The position numbers and the translations under genes are program-made. A model generated the notes under the pieces. It searched no databases. It was not told where the DNA came from and saw only the letters and a program-made list of their open reading frames with translations. Shown here piece after piece: positions 1 through 6,986 of a stretch of 11,941 nt of DNA. How positions within the stretch are numbered: position 1 is the stretch's first letter; every line of letters begins with the position of its first letter. Origin of the DNA: Pseudomonas sp. (lineage in GTDB: Bacteria > Pseudomonadota > Gammaproteobacteria > Pseudomonadales > Pseudomonadaceae); NCBI GenBank assembly GCA_007117785.1, contig SKFV01000049.1, forward strand, positions 1 to 11,941. The letters are read 5' to 3'.

Positions 1-26
1 AAAAAAAGATACAAAGAGACTGCCGC

Positions 27-1070
27 ATGACTCAAACGACGTCGCAGCTGGCCTGCCAGCGCTTGCAAGAAAGGACTTTTTGGGCCCAAGGGATTTACAA
101 GGCCTTGTCCTATTGTGACAAGTCGCCTGCCCAGCTCCCGGATCACCTCAAAGCGTTGACCACCAGAGACAATCTGACCTCGGCCAGAATCAGCCAGGCG
201 CAGATGAACCAGCTCTGGGATGCCGCTGCCGAGCTGTCTGATGACCCGCACTTTGGTCTGCACATGGGCCAGATGACGTGTGGCAATACACTCAAGGTAC
301 TGATTCTTGCAGCCTCGTCCAGCCCTACTGCCGGCGACGCCATTCTGCGGATTATCCGCTTCTTTCCGGTATTCAGTACCCAGGCCCACCTCTACACCAC
401 GGAAGATGAGCAATACCTAACGCTCTACCTGCAACCAAAGGGCAACCCACATGCACTGCATATGGAAGCTCTACTCAGTCAATGTGAAAAGATCTGGCGG
501 GCCATTACCCCGGATAAAATACCCTTGGTGATGGAAACTCGCCTACCGCAGGAAAGTGACCGCAACCGCTCGCTCTATGAACGGGCGCTCGGGTGCAAAG
601 TGCGCACCGGAAGCAAGCGTATTGCCGTTCGATTTAACCGCCAAGCACTCAAAGAACCCTTGGCCAGCGCGGACGACTTTCTCTTACGCCGGTTGGACAG
701 CTCACTGGAAGACATGCTCAGCGAATTACCTAATGTCGACTTTGCCGAACAGGTCAAACAACGCATACGGCAATTGATTGGTGAGCGCGAAGTGAATGAA
801 GAACTGGTAGCTGCCCCCTTTAATATGAGTCCACGACATTTACGGCGGAAACTCAGTGCGGTGCAAACCACTTATGAGCGACTGCTGGATGAGGTGCGCA
901 TGGAAATGGCAATTCGGCTGATCCGGGAGGCACGCCTCAGCCTGGGCCGGATTGCCTTCGAGCTGGGTTTTCTGGACCCCAGTAGCTTTACCCGCGCCTT
1001 TCGGCGCTGGACAGGTATGAGCCCGACAGCTTTCAAGGATAATGCACAAAAAGGGCGGGTCGCCTCTTAG
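27..1070 (+). CDS. AraC-family transcriptional regulator (Arabinose_bd + HTH_18), copy 1
   Basis: A 347-residue protein with the two-part layout of the OruR/VirS-like branch of the AraC family. An N-terminal ligand-sensing domain spans about residues 15-210, with the typical LW..A..LS.DP.FGL stretch at 63-78. A C-terminal double HTH spans about 240-337. The first HTH holds SPRHLRRKL at 268-276; the second holds the signature IAFELGFLDPSSFTRAFRRW at 309-328 followed by MSPTAF. It is presumably a cytoplasmic DNA-binding activator or repressor responding to a small, probably lipophilic molecule; the ligand is unknown. The ATG at 27 follows a weak AGAGA at 15-19. Only 26 bases precede it, so its promoter and left neighbour are not visible. 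It converges on the DUF1329 gene across a shared terminator. Its N-terminal domain resembles that of copy 3 (9053-10108) more than copy 2 (4529-5524). By position it is probably the regulator of a further DUF1302/DUF1329 pair left of the window (inference). Confidence 0.9.
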   Translation: MTQTTSQLACQRLQERTFWAQGIYKALSYCDKSPAQLPDHLKALTTRDNLTSARISQAQMNQLWDAAAELSDDPHFGLHMGQMTCGNTLKVLILAASSSPTAGDAILRIIRFFPVFSTQAHLYTTEDEQYLTLYLQPKGNPHALHMEALLSQCEKIWRAITPDKIPLVMETRLPQESDRNRSLYERALGCKVRTGSKRIAVRFNRQALKEPLASADDFLLRRLDSSLEDMLSELPNVDFAEQVKQRIRQLIGEREVNEELVAAPFNMSPRHLRRKLSAVQTTYERLLDEVRMEMAIRLIREARLSLGRIAFELGFLDPSSFTRAFRRWTGMSPTAFKDNAQKGRVAS

Positions 1071-1094
1071 AGCTGCAGTTGATATCTGACATAA

Positions 1095-1122
1095 AAAAAG
1101 GAGCTCAAATGAGCTCCTTTTT
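1095..1122. terminator. Bidirectional intrinsic terminator between AraC copy 1 and DUF1329 copy 1
   Basis: A perfect 12-bp inverted repeat, AAAAAGGAGCTC at 1095-1106 and GAGCTCCTTTTT at 1111-1122, encloses an AAAT loop. GC-rich stem core plus a T-tract on either strand makes it a rho-independent terminator readable both ways. It sits 25 bp after the AraC stop and 25 bp from the stop of the converging DUF1329 gene, so it probably serves both. Confidence 0.9.
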
Positions 1123-1127
1123 GCTAC

Positions 1128-1151
1128 TGACGTCACTCCTGCTGAATCAGC
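1128..1151. repeat. Two short palindromes between terminator and DUF1329 stop
   Basis: TGACGTCA at 1128-1135 is a perfect 8-bp palindrome. GCTGAATCAGC at 1141-1151 is a 5-bp inverted repeat around one base and contains the DUF1329 stop codon. The equivalent gap of the second unit also carries a palindrome (5574-5585). Function is unknown and chance is possible for sites this short. Confidence 0.4.
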
Positions 1152-2505
1152 GAACACCCGAGGCGCGCAGTGCGGCTGGAGTAAACTCATTCATTGACGG
1201 CGTCACGTCATAACGCGGCGCATGCTCTTCCTCGTTATACATCCCCAGCGCAATGTAACGGCCCGCAATCAGGTCGTACAGTGTCTCGGCAGCGTAGCTC
1301 GGGAGCTGTTGCGCAAAGTCATGGGCGATATGTCCTTCACCAACACGCCACAAAGTGCCACGACCGTCGTAATGATCAGCCAAGGTGATCATCCAGGAAT
1401 CCTCATCGACAAAAAAGTTACGCTGAGCGTAAATATGACGCTGACCATCCTTGACCGTACCTTTGACTTCCCAAACCCGGTGCAGCTCAAAACGAGTGTG
1501 CTCCGGGTTGATATGGCCAGCTTGCAGGATCTGGTCATACTTCAACTCGGGATCGGTCAACTTGTAACTGTTGTAAGGAACGTAGATTTCCTTTTTACCC
1601 ACCAACTCCCAGTTGTAACGGTCAGGCGCACCGTTATACATAGAGAAGTTATCCGAGGTACGCATGCCATCCGACGCAGTACCCGGGCCGTCGTAAGCCA
1701 CCTGAGGCGCGCGGCGCACACGACGCTGGCCGGCATTGTAAACCCAAGCCATACGTGGTTCTTGCAACTGATCCAGGGTGTCGTGTACCAGCAACACATT
1801 ACCAGCCAAGCGCGAAGGCGCATTCACGCTCTGCTTGAAGTACAACAGGTTATTGCGTGAATCTTCTGCCCGCACGTCTGGCATGTATTGTGGGTAAGCA
1901 ACCTCTTCCTCAAACTTGATCAACGTATAGGAACCATTGACCTGCGGCATAGCCTGCACATACAGACGCTTCAGGTTCTGACGAAAACGTGTGTTGTGGT
2001 TCCAGATCACCTCGCCGCCAGTTTGCGGGATCGGGAAGGCAATATACCGGTGGCTGAAGTTGGTAATACCATCACCACCGCCCAACAACTCTGCCTGACC
2101 GGCGGTACGCTTGACCTGTTCATATACTGAATCCGGAAACGCTACGCTGCGATGCGTCTGATAGACCGGCATCTGGAAGCTTTCCGGGTAGCGCTCAAAC
2201 AAAGCAATCTGACCAGGGGTCAGGTTATCGCTGTAATCCTGATAGTTCTGAGCTGTAATGATAAATTCCGGCTGCTCGTCTGCATAAGGATTGGCATAAA
2301 AGCCCCGTCCCAGATCAGCCGCCGCATCGACAGGCAGACCACCCGTCCATTCAGGGATGGTTCCAGCAGCATTGCCAGCGCGCTCGGCACCAATCGGCGT
2401 CAGGTCATTACCCAGACGACTGAAGTCAGGCTGTGCAGCTACGCTGAGTGCCAGCATGCTTAGCGCCAGACCACCGGCACCTTTTATAAGAGTCATCTTG
2501 TTCAT
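1147..2505 (-). CDS. DUF1329 family periplasmic protein, copy 1
   Basis: A 452-residue protein of the DUF1329 family, of unknown biochemical function. Members are exported and commonly encoded beside DUF1302 outer-membrane proteins; a LolA/LolB-like lipid-handling role is often suggested (recalled, not shown here). A Sec signal peptide covers residues 1-24 (K3, K8, then a hydrophobic stretch, cleavage at SVAA|QPDF). There is no lipobox cysteine, so it should be soluble in the periplasm. Conserved blocks include DFSRLG..LTPIGAERAGN (27-45), PEWTGG (51-56), the 90-residue core 227-316, and a C-terminal FTPAALRASGVR. The ATG at 2505 has GGAGA 8 bases upstream; a second Met at codon 4 is less well placed. 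It starts 17 nt after the DUF1302 stop, so the two form an operon transcribed leftward. It aligns without gaps to the copy at 5605-6963. Confidence 0.93.
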   Translation of the reverse strand: MNKMTLIKGAGGLALSMLALSVAAQPDFSRLGNDLTPIGAERAGNAAGTIPEWTGGLPVDAAADLGRGFYANPYADEQPEFIITAQNYQDYSDNLTPGQIALFERYPESFQMPVYQTHRSVAFPDSVYEQVKRTAGQAELLGGGDGITNFSHRYIAFPIPQTGGEVIWNHNTRFRQNLKRLYVQAMPQVNGSYTLIKFEEEVAYPQYMPDVRAEDSRNNLLYFKQSVNAPSRLAGNVLLVHDTLDQLQEPRMAWVYNAGQRRVRRAPQVAYDGPGTASDGMRTSDNFSMYNGAPDRYNWELVGKKEIYVPYNSYKLTDPELKYDQILQAGHINPEHTRFELHRVWEVKGTVKDGQRHIYAQRNFFVDEDSWMITLADHYDGRGTLWRVGEGHIAHDFAQQLPSYAAETLYDLIAGRYIALGMYNEEEHAPRYDVTPSMNEFTPAALRASGVR

Positions 2506-2522
2506 ATTATTGTCTCCAGTAT

Positions 2523-4358
2523 TTAGAAGCTTACGCCGAAGCTGACAGCAGCAAAATCGCGGTCAGTCAGGGTGTTGTACTTGCCATCAAAGAAATTGGT
2601 GTAACTGATGCTGGCGTTGTATTTGTTGCCATAGTCAGCATTGACGCCGATGCTGACGGACTTGGCATTTTCGTTGAAGTTAGGGCTGTAACCCTCGACA
2701 TCATGAGAAAAGGCAATATTCGGACTCAAGTTGATGCCACGGATTACGTTGCTGTAGTCCAGAGAAGCACGGGCACGGTAACCCCAGGAATTGCTTGTAA
2801 AAAACCCGTCGTTCTCACACCAGCGAGCAGTGTTCTGCGCGTTAGTGTTGCCCGCAGTAAAGGGGCAGGATCCATTAGCCAGAGGGCTTTGACCAAACAG
2901 AGAGTCACGACCATAACTGGTTTTGCCATCACCACTGTTCAAACCACTAATGCGGTTGTAGGCAACCTCCCCTATTAGTGTCAAACGGCTGGCCCCGAGC
3001 ACGCGGTCAATGAAATGAACTGCAGAGACCTGAGCCTGCCAGAACTCCTTGCGATCGTAACCCTTATATTCTTCACCTAAACCAGGCATGCCCCGACCCA
3101 CGAAATCAAAATTCGCTCCAGCGCCCTCTGGGCTGTTGGTGATGGACAGCGCTGTTGCACTCATGTCTCCAGTATTGATTTGCAGTGGCATATTAGGACG
3201 GTAGCTAAGTTCACCAGCAACCGATGCACCGCCGATGTCGGTCTGGAAGCTGACACCATAGAGACGAATATCTTCCGGATATTCAAAGAAGTAACCGCCT
3301 TGGCTGGCAACACCGTTAATCCCCTGAACCACTTGTGGACCATTTTGGTTCATTAAGCCGGCAACACCAAACCCGCGCTGATTCGAGTAGTAAGGGTTGC
3401 GACTATGGTAATTCATGGCATAAAAGCCGAACTCGGTATCGTTGATCTCTTGCGCAAAGTATCGGAAAGCAACACCCCACTGACCATCATCACGTGCATC
3501 ACGATCCTTGCTGCTACGGGCGATGTAAGCAGCTGTACCCGCAGGCCCACCCGTTGCAAGAGCAGGATCTCCCTGAGGCAAGTCTGCTCCGGCGACTACA
3601 AGACGATCGACACAACCTTTCGCTGCCACATCACCACCAAAGAAGGTACCGCAGTTATCAACCACGGTCGGCGCCCATTTCAGCTGATAGAAAGCTTCCA
3701 TGCTCAGGTTCATCGTCAGGCCCTGAGACAGATACAACATTTCAACGGGCATCAAGCCTTCTTTCAGCTCGGCACCCGGACGACGGAATGCAGACACATC
3801 AATCGGGTTAATCGAGTTGATCCCATTCTGGACAAATAAACCTTCACCCCAGCTGACTACCTGACGACCCAAGCGAACGTTGCCCGGATTGCTGCCAATA
3901 AAATAGTTGTGGTAAACGAAAGCATCGAGTAGCTCAATGCCTGATCCTTGCTGGAGCGGGTGACGGCCAGAGTCACTGATGTCATAGAAACGCTGGCTAC
4001 CGTCTTTGGTTTCGAAGTCGTACCAGTAGTTACCGCGAATAAGCGCACCGGAATTTCCGTAGCGCAACTCAAGGTCGTGCGAGCCTTTGAAAATCTTCGA
4101 AAAAATATCACCACGACGATAGTTGAGCTTACCATCATCCGAGGTTCGTGCTGCAGCTTCGCCACCGCTCAAGGTATGAATGAAACGCGAATCTGGGTTA
4201 GTAGTTGATACACTCATACCGACAGACATTTGCGAGTCAATCTGACCACGCAAGTCACCAATGGAGAAGTTATAAGCATTGGCGGTGGAAGACATACTGG
4301 CGAGGCCGATTGCCAGAGGCAAGGCTGCAAGAGCCCAAGGGTGAAGTTTTCTTGTCAT
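2523..4358 (-). CDS. DUF1302 family outer-membrane beta-barrel protein, copy 1
   Basis: A 611-residue DUF1302 protein, a family of predicted large outer-membrane beta-barrels with unproven substrates, often linked to uptake of hydrophobic compounds (family recall). The signal peptide is residues 1-28 (K4, hydrophobic core 8-21, cleavage at ANA|YNF). The mature chain has alternating amphipathic strands typical of porins and ends in Phe (SFGVSF), the usual BAM-recognition end. Conserved elements are FSIGDLRGQIDSQMSVG (31-47), QRFYDISDS (122-130), RLGRQVVSWGE (162-172), NPIDVSAFRRPGAE (184-197), SYRPNMPLQI (385-394) and YGRDSLFG (482-489). Cys236/Cys249 and Cys498/Cys514 lie in presumed outer loops and are conserved in the paralogue, suggesting disulfides. 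The start has GGAG 8 bases upstream within a 16-nt leader identical to that of copy 2. It is the first gene of an operon with DUF1329 and is divergent from the AraC gene at 4529. Confidence 0.93.
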   Translation of the reverse strand: MTRKLHPWALAALPLAIGLASMSSTANAYNFSIGDLRGQIDSQMSVGMSVSTTNPDSRFIHTLSGGEAAARTSDDGKLNYRRGDIFSKIFKGSHDLELRYGNSGALIRGNYWYDFETKDGSQRFYDISDSGRHPLQQGSGIELLDAFVYHNYFIGSNPGNVRLGRQVVSWGEGLFVQNGINSINPIDVSAFRRPGAELKEGLMPVEMLYLSQGLTMNLSMEAFYQLKWAPTVVDNCGTFFGGDVAAKGCVDRLVVAGADLPQGDPALATGGPAGTAAYIARSSKDRDARDDGQWGVAFRYFAQEINDTEFGFYAMNYHSRNPYYSNQRGFGVAGLMNQNGPQVVQGINGVASQGGYFFEYPEDIRLYGVSFQTDIGGASVAGELSYRPNMPLQINTGDMSATALSITNSPEGAGANFDFVGRGMPGLGEEYKGYDRKEFWQAQVSAVHFIDRVLGASRLTLIGEVAYNRISGLNSGDGKTSYGRDSLFGQSPLANGSCPFTAGNTNAQNTARWCENDGFFTSNSWGYRARASLDYSNVIRGINLSPNIAFSHDVEGYSPNFNENAKSVSIGVNADYGNKYNASISYTNFFDGKYNTLTDRDFAAVSFGVSF

Positions 4359-4374
4359 TGTGCTGCTCCGTTTA
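4356..4374 (-). promoter_or_regulatory. Conserved leader and ribosome binding site of DUF1302 copy 1
   Basis: Reading on the minus strand, TAAACGGAGCAGCACA precedes the ATG. The same 16 bases precede the ATG of DUF1302 copy 2 (8778-8796), whereas sequence further upstream is unrelated. It contains the GGAG Shine-Dalgarno sequence, which fixes the start codon. Conservation beyond the GGAG suggests a recent common origin or a constraint on translation initiation. Confidence 0.7.
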
Positions 4375-4528
4375 GGTATTTTTTGCGTCAGCGCCTTTAG
4401 CTCGGCACTTGTGGCAGGGAGTCTTGCACGTCAAACAAGCGTTTAACTTGTCTTTTGCGGCCAGCATGCTTTACCTTAACGGCCATTCATCGGCGAAATA
4501 TGTCCCCTGAAGACAAATAAAATATTGA
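4359..4528. promoter_or_regulatory. Divergent control region, DUF1302 copy 1 / AraC copy 2
   Basis: This 170-bp spacer must hold the promoters of the leftward DUF1302-DUF1329 operon and the rightward AraC gene. I see no convincing -35/-10 pair in either direction, as expected for activator-dependent promoters. Visible elements are an inverted repeat ACAAG-N7-CTTGT (4435-4439/4447-4451), a GGCAGGGAGTCTTGCAC stretch around 4413-4429, and a degenerate copy of the proposed AraC motif at 4500-4517 on the minus strand. Confidence 0.6.
4500..4517 (-). promoter_or_regulatory. Candidate AraC operator, degenerate inverted copy
   Basis: On the minus strand this reads TTTGTCTTCAGGGGACAT, matching the consensus CTTGACYGGAMGGGACAY from the unit B spacer at 13 of 18 positions, with GGGACAT intact. 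It ends 11 bp before the AraC copy 2 ATG, a position suited to autorepression. The call rests on manual alignment only. Confidence 0.4.
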
Positions 4529-5524
4529 ATGGCTGACTACTACCCTATGCCTGACACCTTACCCGCGTACTCCCGGCAAGAAGCCGCGTTCTGGATGGAG
4601 GTGCTGCTTAATCAGTTGTACGCTTTCCCCCCTGAAGCAAAGCAGCCGTTCCCCACCAACAACACCATTGATGACCTGAATGCCCTGTGGGAAAAAGCTG
4701 CAGCCCAGGGCTTACCCTACAATCGCGCATTCACCCTGCACCGCCACTGCTACCCGAGCGAAGTGCTGGCACTTAAACTCTACCTGCAAATTCAGCCAAC
4801 CGCCGACCAGGCGCTGGAGTGTCTGGTGGCCAATACCGATATCCTGAGTAAGCTGCTGACAGTGTCGCTCGGAAGAACCGCCAATAGGTTTATTCGCTTA
4901 CAGGTCACCATCGACGACCGTGCCTGCCTGCTCCACCGACAAGCTATCCTGGGGTACTTGTGTGATCTGCTTAAACAACTAGGTCCTGCGTCCGCAGGAC
5001 TGATTGCCGATGCCAGCCTGCCACTGGGTAAGATGTCCTTGCTGGAAGCGGAGCGTGAGACTGGCTTCAACCTGCAGCCATCCAATCAGATCAGTTTCCG
5101 TCTGCATGCTGAGCAGTTACTCGCAACACAGAAACATGCTCATGCTGCGCTTGCCACTCATCTTGCTCCTGCCCTCAAGCGCTTCAAATCTCAGCAGCGC
5201 CAGCCTGACCTGGAGCAGGAGGTCAGACAAAAGATTCTGCAATTGCTGCCAGAAACGGGGGCTAATCTGGACCAGGTCGCCGAGCAACTACAAATCAGCC
5301 CTCGCCACCTGCGACGTAAACTGACCGACGTCGGCAGCTCCTATGAGCAGCTCTTTGAGCAGACGCGCAAGTCACAAGCACACTATCTGATGGGCGAAAC
5401 AACATTGAGCCTGACCGAGATCGCCTACGAGTTGGGCTTCAATGACCCCAGCAGCCTGACCAGGGCCTGCAAACGCTGGTTTGGCAGTAGCCCAAGCCAC
5501 TACCGGGAAAAGCTTCAGGCTTGA
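4529..5524 (+). CDS. AraC-family transcriptional regulator, copy 2 (diverged sensor domain)
   Basis: A 331-residue protein with a clear C-terminal AraC HTH (about residues 228-327). It has ISPRHLRRKL at 256-265 and the signature IAYELGFNDPSSLTRACKRW at 298-317. Compared with copies 1 and 3, Phe-Thr-Arg-Ala-Phe-Arg-Arg becomes Leu-Thr-Arg-Ala-Cys-Lys-Arg. The N-terminal domain is shorter and diverged: the LW..A..LS.DP.FGL signature is reduced to LWEKAAAQG (53-61) and the rest aligns poorly, so it may sense a different ligand or none. The ATG at 4529 has no clear Shine-Dalgarno sequence; a Met at codon 7 is an alternative but is no better supported. It is divergent from DUF1302 copy 1 and is the likely local regulator of that operon. 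Transcription ends at the hairpin at 5537-5562. Confidence 0.87.
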   Translation: MADYYPMPDTLPAYSRQEAAFWMEVLLNQLYAFPPEAKQPFPTNNTIDDLNALWEKAAAQGLPYNRAFTLHRHCYPSEVLALKLYLQIQPTADQALECLVANTDILSKLLTVSLGRTANRFIRLQVTIDDRACLLHRQAILGYLCDLLKQLGPASAGLIADASLPLGKMSLLEAERETGFNLQPSNQISFRLHAEQLLATQKHAHAALATHLAPALKRFKSQQRQPDLEQEVRQKILQLLPETGANLDQVAEQLQISPRHLRRKLTDVGSSYEQLFEQTRKSQAHYLMGETTLSLTEIAYELGFNDPSSLTRACKRWFGSSPSHYREKLQA

Positions 5525-5536
5525 ATCGTAGAAATG

Positions 5537-5562
5537 ACAAAGGGAGCCGAAGCTCCCTTTGT
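5537..5562. terminator. Bidirectional intrinsic terminator between AraC copy 2 and DUF1329 copy 2
   Basis: A perfect 11-bp inverted repeat, ACAAAGGGAGC at 5537-5547 and GCTCCCTTTGT at 5552-5562, encloses a CGAA tetraloop. The T-tract is only three long on each strand, so it is weaker than the one at 1095-1122. Its place between converging stops (5524 and 5605) matches the other unit boundary. Confidence 0.8.
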
Positions 5563-5573
5563 GATGGTCATCC

Positions 5574-5597
5574 CTGACCGGTCAGCAAAACACTGAC
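5574..5597. repeat. 12-bp perfect palindrome with an adjoining inverted CTGAC
   Basis: CTGACCGGTCAG at 5574-5585 is a perfect palindrome. Its right arm GTCAG (5581-5585) can also pair with CTGAC at 5593-5597 across a 7-base CAAAACA loop. It lies between the terminator hairpin and the DUF1329 stop. It could be a protein site or an accessory 3'-UTR structure; no function is shown. Confidence 0.4.
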
Positions 5598-5604
5598 AAC
5601 TAAC

Positions 5605-6963
5605 TCAGCGTACACCCGAGGCACGCAGGGCTGCCGGAGTAAACTGATTGTAGTTCGGCGTATAGTCGAAGTTAGGTGCTGCTTCTTCTTCGGTATACAT
5701 GCCGAGGGCGATGTAACGGCCAGCAATCAGATCGTACAGGGTTTCAATGGAGTAACCCGGAATCTTCTCGTGGTAGTTATGGGCAATGTGACCCTCACCG
5801 ACGCGCCACAGGGTGCCACGACCGTCATAGTGATCAGCCAGGGTAATCATCCAGGAGTCTTCGTCAACAAAGAAATTACGCTGGGCGTAAATATGGCGCT
5901 GCCCCTGCTTGACGTTACCCTGCACTTCCCATACACGGTGCAGCTCATAACGGGTGTGCTCGGGGTTGATGTGACCCGCTTGCAAGACGTCCGAATACGG
6001 CAGGCCGCGCTCGGCAAGCTTGTAGCTGTTATAGGGGATGTAGACTTCCTTCTTGCCGATCAACTCCCAGTCATAACGGTCAGGCGCGCCGTTATACATG
6101 GAGAAGTTGTCTGACGTCCGCATACCGTCAGAAGCGGTACCCGGGCCGTCATAGGCAACCTGCGGGGCGCGACGCACACGACGCTGACCCGCGTTGTATA
6201 CCCAAGCCATGCGCGGCTCCTGCAACTGATCCAGTGAATCGTGAACCAGCAACACGTTACCCGCCAGACGTGAGGGTGCGTTTACCCGCTGCTTGAAGTA
6301 CAGCAGTGTATTCGGGATGGCCGCGTGATCAACATCCGCCATCTGGTTCGGATAACCCACCTCTTCTTCCAGCTTGATCAGGGTGTAAGAGCCGTTTACC
6401 TGAGGCATAGCCTGCATGTAGAAGCGATGTACGTTCTTGCGGTAGCGCGTATTGTGATTCCACACCACTTCCGCACCGGTCTGCGGGATCGGGAAGGCAA
6501 AGGTGCCGTGCGGGAAATTGGTGATACCGTCACCATTGTTCACCAGTTCCGCCTGACCCGCCATGCGCATCACCTGCTCATAGACCTCATCTGAATAGCC
6601 AACGCTGCGATGGGTCTGGTAAACCGGCATCTGGAACGTTTCCGGGTAGCGTTCGAACATGGCGATCTGACCGGGTGTCAGGTTGTCGCTGTAATCCTGG
6701 TAGTTCTGTGCCGTGATGACGAACTCGGCTTGCTCGCCCGCATAGGGATTTTCACCGAAATTGTCGTCCAGCAGTGCGCCGGCGTCAGAATCCAGGCCGC
6801 CAGTCCACTCGGGAATGGTGCCAGATGCATTTCCGGCACGCTCGGCACCGATCGGAGTCAGTTCACCGCCCAGACGACTGAAGTCAGGCTGCGCCATAAC
6901 GCTGGTGGCGAGCAAACTCAGTGCCAAACCGCCGACACCGAGAAGTGTTTTTGTTGTTTGCAT
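5605..6963 (-). CDS. DUF1329 family periplasmic protein, copy 2
   Basis: A 452-residue paralogue of the product of 1147-2505, of the same length and aligning without gaps. The signal peptide is residues 1-24 (K5, hydrophobic 7-20, cleavage at SVMA|QPDF) with no lipobox cysteine, so a soluble periplasmic location is expected. Residues 227-316 differ from copy 1 at only 5 of 90 positions, all conservative (T/S, N/D, V/I). Divergence is concentrated at about 57-80, 141-155, 204-220 and 317-327. I chose the ATG at 6963 because GGAGAA lies 6 bases upstream; an in-frame TTG at 6984 would add seven residues before the signal peptide and has no Shine-Dalgarno sequence. The gene starts 23 nt after the DUF1302 stop and is second in the leftward operon. 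It probably works with DUF1302 copy 2 in moving or processing a ligand at the outer membrane (inference). Confidence 0.93.
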   Translation of the reverse strand: MQTTKTLLGVGGLALSLLATSVMAQPDFSRLGGELTPIGAERAGNASGTIPEWTGGLDSDAGALLDDNFGENPYAGEQAEFVITAQNYQDYSDNLTPGQIAMFERYPETFQMPVYQTHRSVGYSDEVYEQVMRMAGQAELVNNGDGITNFPHGTFAFPIPQTGAEVVWNHNTRYRKNVHRFYMQAMPQVNGSYTLIKLEEEVGYPNQMADVDHAAIPNTLLYFKQRVNAPSRLAGNVLLVHDSLDQLQEPRMAWVYNAGQRRVRRAPQVAYDGPGTASDGMRTSDNFSMYNGAPDRYDWELIGKKEVYIPYNSYKLAERGLPYSDVLQAGHINPEHTRYELHRVWEVQGNVKQGQRHIYAQRNFFVDEDSWMITLADHYDGRGTLWRVGEGHIAHNYHEKIPGYSIETLYDLIAGRYIALGMYTEEEAAPNFDYTPNYNQFTPAALRASGVR

Positions 6964-6986
6964 ATTGTTTTCTCCAATGGCCAAAA

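Larger units (their letters stand above)
1147..5524. repeat. Tandem module unit A: DUF1329-DUF1302-AraC
   Basis: First of two paralogous three-gene units (the second is 5605-10108), about 4.4 kb each, with the same gene order, orientations, short intra-operon gap (17 versus 23 nt), conserved DUF1302 leader and flanking hairpin terminators. DUF1329 is the most conserved part and the regulator sensor domain the least. This is an old gene-level duplication rather than a DNA-level repeat. Confidence 0.8.

Noticed and set aside
1222..1860. A 212-codon open frame antisense to DUF1329 copy 1, with a shorter counterpart at 5770-6114 antisense to copy 2
   Set aside because: The two frames are the mirror of the highly conserved DUF1329 core, so their similarity follows from the coding strand. 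No ribosome binding site or known domain is visible.
3405..3839. Antisense open frames within DUF1302 copy 1
   Set aside because: They lack ribosome binding sites and recognisable domains and lie opposite a well-supported barrel gene.
2523..4358. Calling the DUF1302 proteins FadL or another named porin
   Set aside because: They show DUF1302 conserved blocks rather than FadL signatures, and no substrate can be read from the sequence.
4412..4428. A sigma-54-like element, TGGCAGGGAGTCTTGCA, pointing toward AraC copy 2
   Set aside because: The GG and GC dinucleotides are separated by 11 bases instead of the required 10, and no enhancer-binding regulator is encoded nearby.
6964..6984. An upstream TTG start giving DUF1329 copy 2 seven extra residues
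   Set aside because: There is no Shine-Dalgarno sequence, it would leave only 2 bp after the DUF1302 stop, and the ATG at 6963 has GGAGAA well placed and gives the same length (452) as the paralogue.
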